DNA of 64,000 bases from positions 1-64,000 of the forward strand of contig UQDS01000002.1 in the NCBI GenBank assembly GCA_900539865.1, read 5' to 3'. A model generated the notes under the pieces. It was given only the letters and a program-made list of their open reading frames with translations, did no database searches and had not been told where the DNA came from. Position numbers and translations under genes: made by a program. The stretch comes from an uncultured Mollicutes bacterium (GTDB lineage: Bacteria > Bacillota_I > Bacilli_A > RFN20 > CAG-288). Of the stretch, positions 39,195 through 48,294 are shown piece after piece (positions within the stretch are counted from its first letter, which is position 1; each line of letters opens with the position of its first letter).

Positions 39195-40708
39195 TCTTGT
39201 GCCCCCTCTTCCTTCTCTAATTGGACTTTATGTGCGTTGGTTGCATACATCATGACCACTTCTTCTGTGATTTCATTATGGTTTAAAATCTTTTCGATTT
39301 GACCGTGATAGAAAACACAACAGCGGTCTGCAACCTTCTGAATTTCAGAAACTTCTAAGGTGTTAAAGATGATTGTTTTACCTTCTTGTGCTAACTTGAG
39401 AATCAATTTGTAGATTTCACTCTTCGCACCGACATCGATACCCTGTGTTGGATTATCCAATAACAAGATATCGGAATTGGTATAAAGCCATCTTCCAACA
39501 ATTACTTTTTGTTGATTACCGCCAGAGAGCGATACGATAAGATCGTCTCTACTATTGCATTTGATGCTGAGATCTTTGCGATATTTTTCGAACTGGCTGC
39601 GTTCATGTTTATAATTGATCAAAGGCTTCTTTTCCAATTGATAATGTGCTAAAGAGTTATTTTCTAACAAAGACATTTCCGGAATGATCGAGTTCTCTTT
39701 TCTATTGGCAGGAATCATACCAATACCACGCTTCATGACTTTCTTAATGGAACCAGATGACAACGGTTGACCTTTGACCAAGATTTCTCCTTCATCAAAC
39801 AATTCCGCTCCGAAGATCGCTTGTATCAATTCAGAACTTCCTGCACCTTGCAAACCTGTCAAACCGATAATTTCACCTTTTTTGACATCAAGGTTAATGT
39901 GAGAAAAGCCGTTTCCGGAAAGATTTTTGATGGATAAGATGACATCTCCTAAATCTCTTTTTACATAAAGATCTTGGTTGACATAATGTTGACCGACAAT
40001 ATCTTTTGTAAGCTGTTCCGGAGTCGTATCTTTAATCAATCCACTTGAGATGAAATATCCGTTTCTTAAGACGGAATATTCATCGGCGATTTTAAAGATT
40101 TCCGGCATTTTATGAGAAATGAAGATGAAAGAAACACCTTTTTCTTTTAATCTATGAATAATATTGAATAAGTGATCAATTTCGTTATTGCTCAATGCAG
40201 TAGTAGGTTCATCCAAGATGATTAACTTCGCATCTTGATGCAATGCTTTCGCAATTTCCAAAAGCTGTTTTTTACCTGTGTTGAGCTTTCCAACATATTC
40301 TGTTGCAGAAATATCAACGCCTAAATCCACAAACAATCTTTGGCATTCTTTAATCATGGCTCTCTTATTGACTAATCCATGTTTAAGAATTTCTTTACCG
40401 ATAAAGATGTTTTCATAGACCATCAATTCGTTAAATAAATTAAGTTCCTGATGAACGAAGGCAATGCCGACATCATCAGCATTTTTGACAGTCATATTCT
40501 CAAGAGGCTCACCATGAAAAACAACGGTTCCGTCGTCCTTGGTATAAACGCCACCTAAGATATTCATCAATGTGGATTTTCCAGCACCATTTTCGCCTAA
40601 CAAGGCATGAACTTTGCCTTCATGCACAGTGAGAGAAACTTTGTGCAAGACTTCGACTCCAAAAAATGACTTGGAGATACCTGACATCTTGAGAATTTCT
40701 TTTTCCAT
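39191..40708 (-). CDS. Sugar ABC transporter ATP-binding protein (two tandem ATPase domains)
   Basis: 505 residues with duplicated ABC domains, as in RbsA, XylG and MglA. Domain 1 has GENGAGKSTLMNIL, the LNTGKKQLLEIAKAL signature and LIILDEPTTAL. Domain 2 has the degenerate Walker A LQGAGSSELIQAI, the signature LSGGNQQKVIVGRWL and LLLDNPTQGIDVGAK. Degeneracy of the second Walker A is normal for this family. I start it at 40708 with AAAAGGAG upstream. Confidence 0.94.
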   Translation of the reverse strand: MEKEILKMSGISKSFFGVEVLHKVSLTVHEGKVHALLGENGAGKSTLMNILGGVYTKDDGTVVFHGEPLENMTVKNADDVGIAFVHQELNLFNELMVYENIFIGKEILKHGLVNKRAMIKECQRLFVDLGVDISATEYVGKLNTGKKQLLEIAKALHQDAKLIILDEPTTALSNNEIDHLFNIIHRLKEKGVSFIFISHKMPEIFKIADEYSVLRNGYFISSGLIKDTTPEQLTKDIVGQHYVNQDLYVKRDLGDVILSIKNLSGNGFSHINLDVKKGEIIGLTGLQGAGSSELIQAIFGAELFDEGEILVKGQPLSSGSIKKVMKRGIGMIPANRKENSIIPEMSLLENNSLAHYQLEKKPLINYKHERSQFEKYRKDLSIKCNSRDDLIVSLSGGNQQKVIVGRWLYTNSDILLLDNPTQGIDVGAKSEIYKLILKLAQEGKTIIFNTLEVSEIQKVADRCCVFYHGQIEKILNHNEITEEVVMMYATNAHKVQLEKEEGAQE

Positions 40709-40731
40709 CTCTACTCTCCTTTTGTATAAAG

Positions 40732-40760
40732 ATTTCACCCCGGGAAACCCGGGGTGAAAT
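40732..40760 (-). promoter_or_regulatory. GC-rich stem-loop between binding-protein and ATPase genes
   Basis: A 13-bp perfect stem (40732-40744 with 40748-40760) with an AAA loop, rich in G and C. No T run follows on the minus strand. Such intercistronic stems protect the upstream mRNA from 3' decay, giving more binding protein than ATPase; that effect is inferred here. Confidence 0.65.
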
Positions 40761-40778
40761 ATGTAAATTCAAATCGAC

Positions 40779-41837
40779 TTACTTTCTGTAGTTACCAGAA
40801 CCAAAGCCCTTATATTCAGTGACGTTAGTCTTATCAACGACATTGACAGGAACGATATGGTTCTTTTCAACGGTCTTACCATCGAGCTTATCAACCATAT
40901 CCTGAATAGCAATCTGAATCATAGCAGGGTCATAAGTGACATCGAAGAGATCGCAAGTATCGCTGAGTAACTGTAAGTAATCAGTTCTGTGCTTATTTTC
41001 GATGACGGCATACATTTCATCTAAACCGGAAGAAGAAGCAAGGGTCTTGACTGAAGTCTTGTAATGAGTCTTGACATCTTCTTCAACTCTGGTGGAGTTA
41101 AGACTCTCTAAGATACCTAAAGCGATTTCAGAGTCATGAGTGAAGACCCAATCGTATTCAGTGGCTTCAGTACCAAGAGCTTCGAAGAGTTCAGAAGACT
41201 TAGAACGGCTCCAACCGGTGTAGTCGGTCATTCTGGTCTGAGACTGGATTTCTTCTTCAGTCCAGCCGCCTTCCTTTAAGGCATCATAGAAGCCTTCGTT
41301 ACGGGAAGTAGGAACAGAGGAGTTGTCACCAGGCATGATGAGAATCTTATCTGTCTTCTTGAGACCCTTTTCAAGGAATCTCTTACCAGTGGCATAACCG
41401 ATACCATGGTTGTCACCCTTAACGGCAGAAACGTTATTTGCAGCGTTGTCGATCTTGTCAGAGTTGATAACACGGTCAAACTGAGTGAACGGGATACCAG
41501 AATCGACAAGTTTGTTCATGGCAGTTTCCATGGTGGCGTCGATCGGAAGTAAGACAACACCTAAAACGCTGTCCTTACGAGCGATGATGTCATCAATTTC
41601 CTTAGCCTGTTCGGTAGCATCGTTGCTAGCAGTTAACTGAACTTTGTATTTGCCTTCTTTGTTGAGGGCTTCAACCTTTTGCTGAGCATAGGTCTGAACT
41701 GCACCAGTCCAACCATGGTCGGCAGTCTGAACTAAAACTTCGATAGTTTTAGGGGCAGCCTTACCACCGCAGCCGACTAAACTGAATGCGACACCGAGAG
41801 TAGCGATAGAAGTAAGAACTAAATTTGTTTTTTTCAT
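40779..41837 (-). CDS. Sugar-binding lipoprotein of the xylose-type ABC importer
   Basis: 352 residues. The signal peptide ends in the lipobox LVGC (Cys23), so the protein is anchored to the outer face of the membrane. The periplasmic-binding-protein type I order is normal: lobe 1 with IEVLVQTADHGWTGAVQTY and VLLPID, then lobe 2 with MPGDNSSVPTSRNEGF and a WVFTHDSEIALG segment. The Trp/Asp/Arg positions suggest a monosaccharide ligand. AAGGAGG precedes the start. It feeds the ATPase and permease genes downstream. Confidence 0.92.
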   Translation of the reverse strand: MKKTNLVLTSIATLGVAFSLVGCGGKAAPKTIEVLVQTADHGWTGAVQTYAQQKVEALNKEGKYKVQLTASNDATEQAKEIDDIIARKDSVLGVVLLPIDATMETAMNKLVDSGIPFTQFDRVINSDKIDNAANNVSAVKGDNHGIGYATGKRFLEKGLKKTDKILIMPGDNSSVPTSRNEGFYDALKEGGWTEEEIQSQTRMTDYTGWSRSKSSELFEALGTEATEYDWVFTHDSEIALGILESLNSTRVEEDVKTHYKTSVKTLASSSGLDEMYAVIENKHRTDYLQLLSDTCDLFDVTYDPAMIQIAIQDMVDKLDGKTVEKNHIVPVNVVDKTNVTEYKGFGSGNYRK

Positions 41838-41888
41838 AAAATTCCTTTATCCTCCTTTTTATTTTAACGGTTTGGAATCCGTGAAAAA

Positions 41889-43043
41889 CTACTTATCGTA
41901 TTCGACCCACTGGCCTGTCTTTGCAGATTCAACAGCCTTGTGGATGAACTTGACGCCATCGAGACCATTTTCAGCTTTTTGGAAGTCAAGATCTTTTTCT
42001 GTAAGCTCTTCGCCATTCTTTTTCTTAAGAATTGCGGAGATAACATTTCTATAGATATTTGCAAAAGCGATTGTTAACCCTTCTGGATGGCCGACAGGCA
42101 ATCTAGAATTCTTTCCGGCTTCGTATTCCATCGTGTAAGAAGCGCCTCTTGCCATCAATTGCGGTGCGCCACCAACCGGTGTGAATTCAAGGTAATCCGG
42201 ATGTTCTTGTTTCCAAATAAGGGAACCCTTATCGCCATAAACGCGAATCATAAGACCATTTAAGGAAGCGCAGGCGACTTGTGAACACCATAAGGAAGCG
42301 TGCATGCCATTCTCGTATTCAAGAATCATATTGGCATTGAGATCTAACGCCATACCGTAAGTATCCGTAGTAGCGACAAGTCTCTTGATTTCTAAGCCGG
42401 TAAGATAGTGAACTAAGTTTTCAGCGTGTGTGCCGATATCACCGATACAGTTGGAGATACCAGAGTACTTCGGATCACTTCTCCAGACGCTGAGGCTTGT
42501 AGCCTTCTGATTTTCTGGATCAAGAGAGTTGACCAACCAATCTTGCGCGTATTCAACATTGACCGCGACTAATTTACCGATCTTACCTTTTTGAATCATC
42601 TCACGGGCAACTTTGACCATGGTGTATCCAGTGTAGGTGTAAGTGATAGCAAAGATAAGGTTTCTCTCTTTGGCAATTCTGACCAATTCTTCTGCTTCTT
42701 CAATGGTGAAGCAAAGAGGCTTTTCGCAAACGACATTGATGTTGTGAAGTAAGAACTCTTTTGCGATTTGATAGTGTAAGAAGTTCGGTGTACAAATAGA
42801 GACAAAATCGATACCATCTTCTCTCTGGCTTTCTTTTTCAGCCATTTCTTTATAATCGTCATAAGCTCTAGAAGGATCGACATGATAAGCTTCCGCAGTC
42901 TCCTTGGCTAAGACAGGATCGATAGAGAAGGCACCCGCGACAAGCTTTGCTCTAGTATCAAAATTGATAGCTTTGCGATGGACTTCGCCGATAAAGGCTT
43001 TTAAGTCACCGCCGACCATACCATAGCGGACAATTTTTTCCAT
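41889..43043 (-). CDS. Gfo/Idh/MocA-family oxidoreductase
   Basis: 384 residues. An N-terminal Rossmann domain opens RYGMVGGDLKAFIG and has the SICTPNFLHYQIAKEFL and the CEKPLCF segment whose Glu-Lys-Pro is the family's catalytic Lys site; the C-terminal domain has IGDIGTHAENLVHYLTG. It probably oxidises or epimerises a sugar or inositol-like substrate with NAD(P). The neighbour on the 5' side is a TIM-barrel isomerase, a pair common in inositol and sugar acid operons, so this operon may handle more than xylose. Confidence 0.9.
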   Translation of the reverse strand: MEKIVRYGMVGGDLKAFIGEVHRKAINFDTRAKLVAGAFSIDPVLAKETAEAYHVDPSRAYDDYKEMAEKESQREDGIDFVSICTPNFLHYQIAKEFLLHNINVVCEKPLCFTIEEAEELVRIAKERNLIFAITYTYTGYTMVKVAREMIQKGKIGKLVAVNVEYAQDWLVNSLDPENQKATSLSVWRSDPKYSGISNCIGDIGTHAENLVHYLTGLEIKRLVATTDTYGMALDLNANMILEYENGMHASLWCSQVACASLNGLMIRVYGDKGSLIWKQEHPDYLEFTPVGGAPQLMARGASYTMEYEAGKNSRLPVGHPEGLTIAFANIYRNVISAILKKKNGEELTEKDLDFQKAENGLDGVKFIHKAVESAKTGQWVEYDK

Positions 43044-43063
43044 AATTGAACTCCTTTTACAGA

Positions 43064-44059
43064 TTATTTATTAGCGATAGCATCATCAAATTTGACATCG
43101 GATGCTGCAAAGTCAGTCTTTCTGACGAATGCACAAGCTTCAGTTCCGCCAGAGATTCTTTCCATACCACTGTCTTCCCATTCAACAGCTAAGGCGCCAG
43201 TGTAGTTATAAGCGTTAAGAACACGGATAATCTCTTCGAAATTGACTTGTCCATGACCTAAAGATCTGAAGTTCCAACCGCGCTTGAGAGAGCCGAAGTC
43301 AATATGAGAACCTAAGAGACCGGTTCTTCCGTTTAAAGTGACAGCGGCGTCTTTCATGTGGACGTTGTAAACACGATCAATGAAGTCTTCTAAGAAGATA
43401 TGAGGTGTAACACCCTGCCAGAGTAAGTGAGAAGGATCGAAGTTGATACCAAATTCCGGGCAATCCTCAAATTCTTTTAATAAGAACTCAGTAGAGTAAT
43501 AGTCAAATGCGATTTCGGAGGGGTGAACTTCCAAAGCGAACTTGATGCCGTTTTCTCTGAAAACTTCCATGATAGGAAGCCAGGCTTCTCTGACTTCTCT
43601 AAAGCCAGCTTTCACCATTTCTTCTGTTGTTTGCGGGAAGCTGTAGAGATATCTCCAAATCGGGGAACCGGTAAAGCCAGTGATGACTTTAACGCCTAAT
43701 TTTCTAGCGACAACCGCAGCTTTCTTCATCGATTCAACTGCCCAAGCTTTAATTTCTTCCGGCTTATCTGCAAGTCTTGCAGGAGCGAAATTATTTAATC
43801 TCGGATCGGGAAGGTCGCAGACGCATTGACCGATGATATGTGTTGCCAATGCAGAAAGAACCAAATCATATTTCTTTAAAGTAGCTTTGATGAATTCGAT
43901 ATAGCTGTCATCTTCGTATGCCTTATCTAAATCAAAGGCATTACCCCAGACAGCTAATTCAAGGCCATCATAACCCATCTGTTTTGCTGTTTTACATAAA
44001 TTCTCAAAGTCCAAATCGGACCACTGACATGTGACCAATGTAACTAAACGCTTACCCAT
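43064..44059 (-). CDS. Sugar phosphate isomerase/epimerase (xylose isomerase-like TIM barrel)
   Basis: 331 residues of the AP endonuclease 2/IolE-like family. The metal ligands lie in ALEVHPSEIAFD, GINFDPSHLLWQG, NVHMKDAAV and LAVEWEDSGME. It differs entirely from XylA in this window and probably acts on a keto-sugar or inosose. AAGGAG precedes the start. It lies between the LacI regulator and the Gfo/Idh oxidoreductase. Confidence 0.88.
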   Translation of the reverse strand: MGKRLVTLVTCQWSDLDFENLCKTAKQMGYDGLELAVWGNAFDLDKAYEDDSYIEFIKATLKKYDLVLSALATHIIGQCVCDLPDPRLNNFAPARLADKPEEIKAWAVESMKKAAVVARKLGVKVITGFTGSPIWRYLYSFPQTTEEMVKAGFREVREAWLPIMEVFRENGIKFALEVHPSEIAFDYYSTEFLLKEFEDCPEFGINFDPSHLLWQGVTPHIFLEDFIDRVYNVHMKDAAVTLNGRTGLLGSHIDFGSLKRGWNFRSLGHGQVNFEEIIRVLNAYNYTGALAVEWEDSGMERISGGTEACAFVRKTDFAASDVKFDDAIANK

Positions 44060-44108
44060 AATTAATTTTCTCCTTGTGCTCTTAGTTTAAACTGCATTTT
44101 CATCTCCA

Positions 44109-45110
44109 TTAATAATGGAATACAGAAGATTTCAAATAGACATCGTTTTCGATGATGTTGACGGCAGGGACTTGTTTTTTACGGAATAGGTAGTTGTAAA
44201 TCAAGAAGAACGCTTTGACGCCTTGTGAATAAGGATGTTGAACAATGGTCGCCGAGACTAATCCCGTCTGCAATCCCTTCTTCACTTCATCCACCTGATC
44301 AACGGTGATAACTTTCAGGTTCATTTTTGATTCTTTAATCGCTTCAATTCCACCTGATACACCACCACCGCAGAAATAAACCATATTTAAGAGATTGTTA
44401 TCAATCATCTTTTTGGTGAGGATGTAAGACTTGGTATCATCATCATAATTTTCTTTAATGTCGACAATGGCGATATCCGAACGAAGATTTCTCTTAAATC
44501 CAGATAAACGTTCATGTTGACCTTTGTGCTTAATAGAACCAATCACAACCCCAACGCGGCTTTTATATGGAAGAATCAAATTCGCCATATTGGCAGAAAG
44601 TGCGCCTGAATTAAAGTAGTCACATCCGACAAAAGCGATTTTGTTTTTGACATTCATATCAATGTTAAGCGCAATGACCGGAACGTTGAGTTCCTCAATC
44701 TTTTGACAGATTTCCGGACTTTCTGTAACCGTAATAATTAATCCGTCAATACCGATCCTTTTAAACTCTTCAAGATAATCGAGTGTCGATTTTTTGTCGA
44801 ACAATTCCACCTCACGTAAGAGAAGGTTGTAAGAGCTGAAACGATGTTTTTCACTTTCTTTGATAACGCCCTTTTTAACGATTTCTAAAAAATCATGATT
44901 GATAGATCCGATGATAACACCAATGTTGATCTTTTGTCCGGACATGGTCAAGACACGCGCTACCTCATTGGGAACATAATGTTCTTCTTCCATGATTTTG
45001 CGAATGCGCGCCTCTAATTCTTTATTGACCTTGCCACGATTATTGACGACACGATCAACAGTACCCCGGGAAGTATTGGCCCTTTTTGCAATCTCTTTGA
45101 TGGTAATCAT
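44109..45110 (-). CDS. LacI-family transcriptional regulator
   Basis: 333 residues. The N-terminal helix-turn-helix reads ITIKEIAKRANTSRGTVDRVVNNRGKV, and the hinge is followed by a periplasmic-binding-protein-like sensor domain similar to sugar-binding proteins (IGVIIGSINHDFLEIVKKG). It is the first gene of the 10-kb xylose-type operon and probably controls it, binding the TGTGC/GCACA palindromes upstream. GGAG is seen 10 nt before the ATG. Confidence 0.92.
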   Translation of the reverse strand: MITIKEIAKRANTSRGTVDRVVNNRGKVNKELEARIRKIMEEEHYVPNEVARVLTMSGQKINIGVIIGSINHDFLEIVKKGVIKESEKHRFSSYNLLLREVELFDKKSTLDYLEEFKRIGIDGLIITVTESPEICQKIEELNVPVIALNIDMNVKNKIAFVGCDYFNSGALSANMANLILPYKSRVGVVIGSIKHKGQHERLSGFKRNLRSDIAIVDIKENYDDDTKSYILTKKMIDNNLLNMVYFCGGGVSGGIEAIKESKMNLKVITVDQVDEVKKGLQTGLVSATIVQHPYSQGVKAFFLIYNYLFRKKQVPAVNIIENDVYLKSSVFHY

Positions 45111-45187
45111 ATAGTGGCTCCAATCTTTCAGGAATGCAAAATATAGATGAATATGTACTTTTTTCCTTTGCCCTTTTTACAAATCTC

Positions 45188-45451
45188 TGTGCACCGAGTT
45201 TGTACGAGCACATTCAAATTAACATGTGCCCAGCACAATTCAATAGGTAAGTTATAAATTTTCTAGATTGATTGCACATTTTTTTGAATGTTTTTTAAGA
45301 GATAAATATACTATAGTATATTTATATTTCAAAAATTATCCTTCTGATTTTTTTAGGATGAAGACACACCACAAAAAGTGTGTGCACACAGGCACAAGCC
45401 CATTTTCGTTGAATAATCTTCAAACAAAAATTAGTGTGCGCACAGGCACAA
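45188..45451. promoter_or_regulatory. Array of TGTGC/GCACA inverted repeats upstream of the LacI gene
   Basis: Inverted pairs of TGTGC and GCACA occur at 45188-45212 (15-nt spacer), 45225-45237 (3-nt spacer), 45381-45390 (TGTGCACACA) and 45437-45446 (TGTGCGCACA). The last two are inside an 18-20 bp direct repeat (45378-45397 and 45434-45451) ending AGGCACAA. They resemble LacI-family operators and sit in the leader of the LacI-first operon. The binding protein is inferred. Confidence 0.6.
45302..45325. promoter_or_regulatory. 24-bp perfect palindrome
   Basis: ATAAATATACTATAGTATATTTAT spans 24 bp and reads the same on both strands, with no internal mismatch. Its AT content and position between two regulatory regions suggest a protein-binding site rather than a terminator. 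Confidence 0.5.
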
Positions 45452-45481
45452 ACAAAAAGACACCCGCTTTTGCAGGTGTCT
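45452..45481 (-). terminator. Terminator of the SDR gene at 45493
   Basis: AGACACC (45459-45465) pairs with GGTGTCT (45475-45481), with further GC pairs inside. On the minus strand TTTTTGTTT follows. It lies 12 nt after the SDR stop. Confidence 0.8.
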
Positions 45482-45492
45482 ATTAATAGAAA

Positions 45493-46248
45493 TTAAAGAG
45501 TAGAACCCCAGTCGCAAACGATTGCTTGACCAGTAATCGGCTTTGCTTCATCCGAAGCGAAGAAGAGAATGATATCAGCGACTTGTTCCGCAGTGCAGAA
45601 ACCAACTTTCATGTCGTTGTGCTTGAGTAAAGCACCCATCATCTCCATGTCGACATTTCCGGCGGCGTTTGCAGTCATAGGAGTCAAAATATTACCAGGG
45701 CAGATCGCGTTGCAACGGATATGCTTGTCCGCATAACGAAGTGCGGTATGTCTTGTAACACCAACGATAGCAGCTTTTGTCGCAACATAGCAAGCGCCAC
45801 CGTTTCCGATGATACCTGCGACAGAGGCAACGTTGACAATGCTCGCTCCACTTTGCATGACCTGTAAGGCAGCTCTCATGCAATACATCGTTCCCTTTTC
45901 ATTGATGTCGATGACCTTATCTAAAGCTTCATCTTCAAATTTATCAATCGGCTTAAGGCCTTCTTCTAAGACACCAGCATTGTTGACTAAGATATCGACT
46001 TTACCAAATTCTTTCATGGCAGCATCGATCATAGCGACGCAAGATTCTTTTTTAGAAATATCAGTCGGAACGGATAAGACCTCTCCGCCTTCTCTTTTTA
46101 TCTCTTCGGCAACTTCATTCAAGGGTTCAATTCGACGGGCGGAAATGACCACTTTTGCGCCTTCCTTGGCGAAAAGCTTTGCAGTAGCAGCACCAACACC
46201 AGAGTTTGCACCAGTGATAATAGCTACTTTACCTTCTAAACGATTCAT
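45493..46248 (-). CDS. Short-chain dehydrogenase/reductase
   Basis: 251 residues, classical SDR. The cofactor loop is TGANSGVGAATAK, then ILVNNAG, catalytic Ser in SIVNVASVAG, and the Tyr-x3-Lys pair in YVATKAAIVG. CNAICPGNILTPM and a terminal GQAIVCDWGSTL fit the family, which oxidises sugar alcohols and other polyols among many substrates. I start it at 46248 with AAAGGAG upstream; the longer in-frame version is unlikely since a promoter lies inside it. Confidence 0.92.
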   Translation of the reverse strand: MNRLEGKVAIITGANSGVGAATAKLFAKEGAKVVISARRIEPLNEVAEEIKREGGEVLSVPTDISKKESCVAMIDAAMKEFGKVDILVNNAGVLEEGLKPIDKFEDEALDKVIDINEKGTMYCMRAALQVMQSGASIVNVASVAGIIGNGGACYVATKAAIVGVTRHTALRYADKHIRCNAICPGNILTPMTANAAGNVDMEMMGALLKHNDMKVGFCTAEQVADIILFFASDEAKPITGQAIVCDWGSTL

Positions 46249-46260
46249 GTTTTTTTTCTC

Positions 46261-46321
46261 CTTTGCACAATTTGCTCTATTATTATAGTGCAAAACGATT
46301 AAAATTGCTCCTGTTTTGCAC
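46261..46321 (-). promoter_or_regulatory. Promoter with GTGCAAAAC inverted repeats, upstream of the SDR
   Basis: GTGCAAAAC (46288-46296) and GTTTTGCAC (46313-46321) face each other across 16 nt. A TATAAT on the minus strand (46287-46282) directly abuts them. A further GTGCAAAG half lies at 46261-46269. A repressor here would block the SDR gene; no good -35 hexamer is visible. Confidence 0.5.
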
Positions 46322-46322
46322 A

Positions 46323-47417
46323 TTAATTTCGATGAAGCATTATGCCATATGCTATCGAGGCAAATATAGCAAAAGAAATCGGGGTTGCCGCAACCCAAAT
46401 AATATCGCTGATAGCAATTTTAAAACTTCTTCTTCTAATTACCATTAAAACAAATGGAGCAACGATAGAAAGAAGCAAACTTAAAACATCGCCAGGATTA
46501 CCCGACATGAGGCCAGCATAGGCAGAAAAGATGATAAAAACTATTGGTAAAAAGGTTTTATAACCAAACCACTTGGTGTCAATTTCTTGACTGCGCTCTG
46601 ATTTATCCTTCTTTACAAAATATACCGTTAATAAGAAGGCAATCGCAGCAAAAACAATAGTCATTGCAATTATTGTCCATTCCAGTTGAGACCAAAACGC
46701 ATCTTTCACTCCCGTTTCATTTTCAATAAAGTACATTCTAGAAATAAAAGCTTTCTCTAAAGTAAATATAGATGCAAATGGAATAACATTTTGGAAATTG
46801 ATATATTGCAAAGAGATATGAATAAAGTCACCTCTGATGAGAAGTTCTAATAAGCGCTGAATCGTTTCTGATAATAAAAACGGCATCAAACAGATAAACA
46901 ACAAATAGAAAATAGTATCTAATGTATCGTTTGCGTAATAGACAAAAGGAGATACAAGAAGAAAATTAACAATTGTGTATAAAAAAACAAAAATGGTATA
47001 AAGGAAGATCATTCCATACTGCAAATGTGCTGTTTCCGGTTTCTCATGAACGCCCATAACAATGAGCATTGTTGGCACAAGAACAATATATAACGCACTG
47101 AGTTCCAAGATCGAATAAAGCGTTTGTCCTAAGAAAAGCTGACGTTTTGTCAACGGAAGAGAATAGTGTAGGTCGCAAGAAACTTTACGCTTATTGTAGG
47201 AGAAATTTTTAAATAATACATAACAAGCGGCAACAACAAAACAAGTTTCAAATGTGGAAAATACTGAGTAATAGGAAAAATAAAGGGTTTCATCACTTTG
47301 CACATTGAACATTGATGTTTGAACCGCGACTGTCATAAAAAACAAAAAAGCAATAACCAGAAGACAACCATCTGCTAAAAGAGATTTTTTAAAATTCACT
47401 TTCAAGATATTCAACAT
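46323..47417 (-). CDS. ABC-2 type exporter permease
   Basis: 364 residues with about six or seven hydrophobic helices starting MLNILKVNFKKSL; the N-terminal half has SYNKRKVSCDLHYSLPLTKRQLFLGQ, a segment resembling the charged loop of ABC-2 permeases. It follows the ATPase gene by 1 nt and pairs with it. No substrate is suggested. The YtrA-like regulator suggests an envelope-stress or antibiotic-related exporter, as in ytr operons of Bacillus, but this is an analogy only. Confidence 0.8.
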   Translation of the reverse strand: MLNILKVNFKKSLLADGCLLVIAFLFFMTVAVQTSMFNVQSDETLYFSYYSVFSTFETCFVVAACYVLFKNFSYNKRKVSCDLHYSLPLTKRQLFLGQTLYSILELSALYIVLVPTMLIVMGVHEKPETAHLQYGMIFLYTIFVFLYTIVNFLLVSPFVYYANDTLDTIFYLLFICLMPFLLSETIQRLLELLIRGDFIHISLQYINFQNVIPFASIFTLEKAFISRMYFIENETGVKDAFWSQLEWTIIAMTIVFAAIAFLLTVYFVKKDKSERSQEIDTKWFGYKTFLPIVFIIFSAYAGLMSGNPGDVLSLLLSIVAPFVLMVIRRRSFKIAISDIIWVAATPISFAIFASIAYGIMLHRN

Positions 47418-47418
47418 T

Positions 47419-48294
47419 TCAGTTTTCTCCTTTCACATTAGAAATAAAGAAATCTTCAAAATTAAGAGGCAAATCATCTATAAGGATAGGATTCATCTCT
47501 TTGATCTCTTTTTCTAATTCCTCTTTGCCAACCGGTACAATCATTGTAACGACACGGCCTGAAATAGAGATTGTCAGCGGGTTAAACTTAGCAAAATCTT
47601 CTTTTTTATGTTCTCTTTCAAATGCGAGCTGATATTTTCGATATCTGTTTAAATCTTCGCCGATATTACCATTAGAAATAAAGCGTTTGTTATCTAAAAT
47701 CGCATAGCGATCACAAATATCTTCTAACTCTCTTAAAGAATGAGAAGAGATGATCACTGTCATCTTGTTTTTCTCTACCAAATCAATTAACTTCTCCTTC
47801 AACTGCAAACGAGCTAAAGGATCTAAGCCATCAAAAGCTTCATCCAGCAACAAAATCTTAGGTTGAATGGCAAAAGCCAAAGCGATAAAAAGCCTGCGCT
47901 TCATTCCTTTGGAAAACGTCGATATACGTTTCTTTGAAGAAAGCTCAAACATGGATAGCACATCGTAAAATATTTTTTCATCAAAAGAAGAATAATACCC
48001 TTTATAGGTGTTTTTTAATCGTTCGCCGGTGATAGAAAGGGTGGTATAAGGTTCATCCGGGACAAAGAAAATTTTCGCTTTTGCTCTAGGATTCTCATAT
48101 ACTTCTTCTCCGTCTATAAGAATTCTTCCTTTATCCAGTGCGTAAATACCCGAAATAGATCGTAATAGAGTAGACTTACCAGCACCATTGATACCTACTA
48201 GACCAAATACCGTACCTTCATCAATTGTCAGTTCCAAATTTTCAAATACAACATATTTGCCAAAACTTTTTTGTGCTCCTTCAATTTTGATCAT
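47419..48294 (-). CDS. ABC exporter ATP-binding protein
   Basis: 291 residues, single ABC domain: GINGAGKSTLLRSI, the signature TFSKGMKRRLFIALAFA and LLLDEAFDGLD. It is paired with the downstream permease and the upstream GntR regulator. I choose the ATG at 48294, which has AGGAG at a 7-nt spacing; the ATG two codons upstream sits directly on the AGGAG. It overlaps the end of the regulator gene by 14 nt. Confidence 0.92.
   Translation of the reverse strand: MIKIEGAQKSFGKYVVFENLELTIDEGTVFGLVGINGAGKSTLLRSISGIYALDKGRILIDGEEVYENPRAKAKIFFVPDEPYTTLSITGERLKNTYKGYYSSFDEKIFYDVLSMFELSSKKRISTFSKGMKRRLFIALAFAIQPKILLLDEAFDGLDPLARLQLKEKLIDLVEKNKMTVIISSHSLRELEDICDRYAILDNKRFISNGNIGEDLNRYRKYQLAFEREHKKEDFAKFNPLTISISGRVVTMIVPVGKEELEKEIKEMNPILIDDLPLNFEDFFISNVKGEN

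Noticed and set aside
45378..45451. The two 18-20 bp repeats as a CRISPR array
   Set aside because: Only two copies exist, they are palindromic operators, and no cas gene is in the window.
45692..45883. Cys-rich frame inside the SDR gene
   Set aside because: It is an out-of-frame translation of the SDR coding region.
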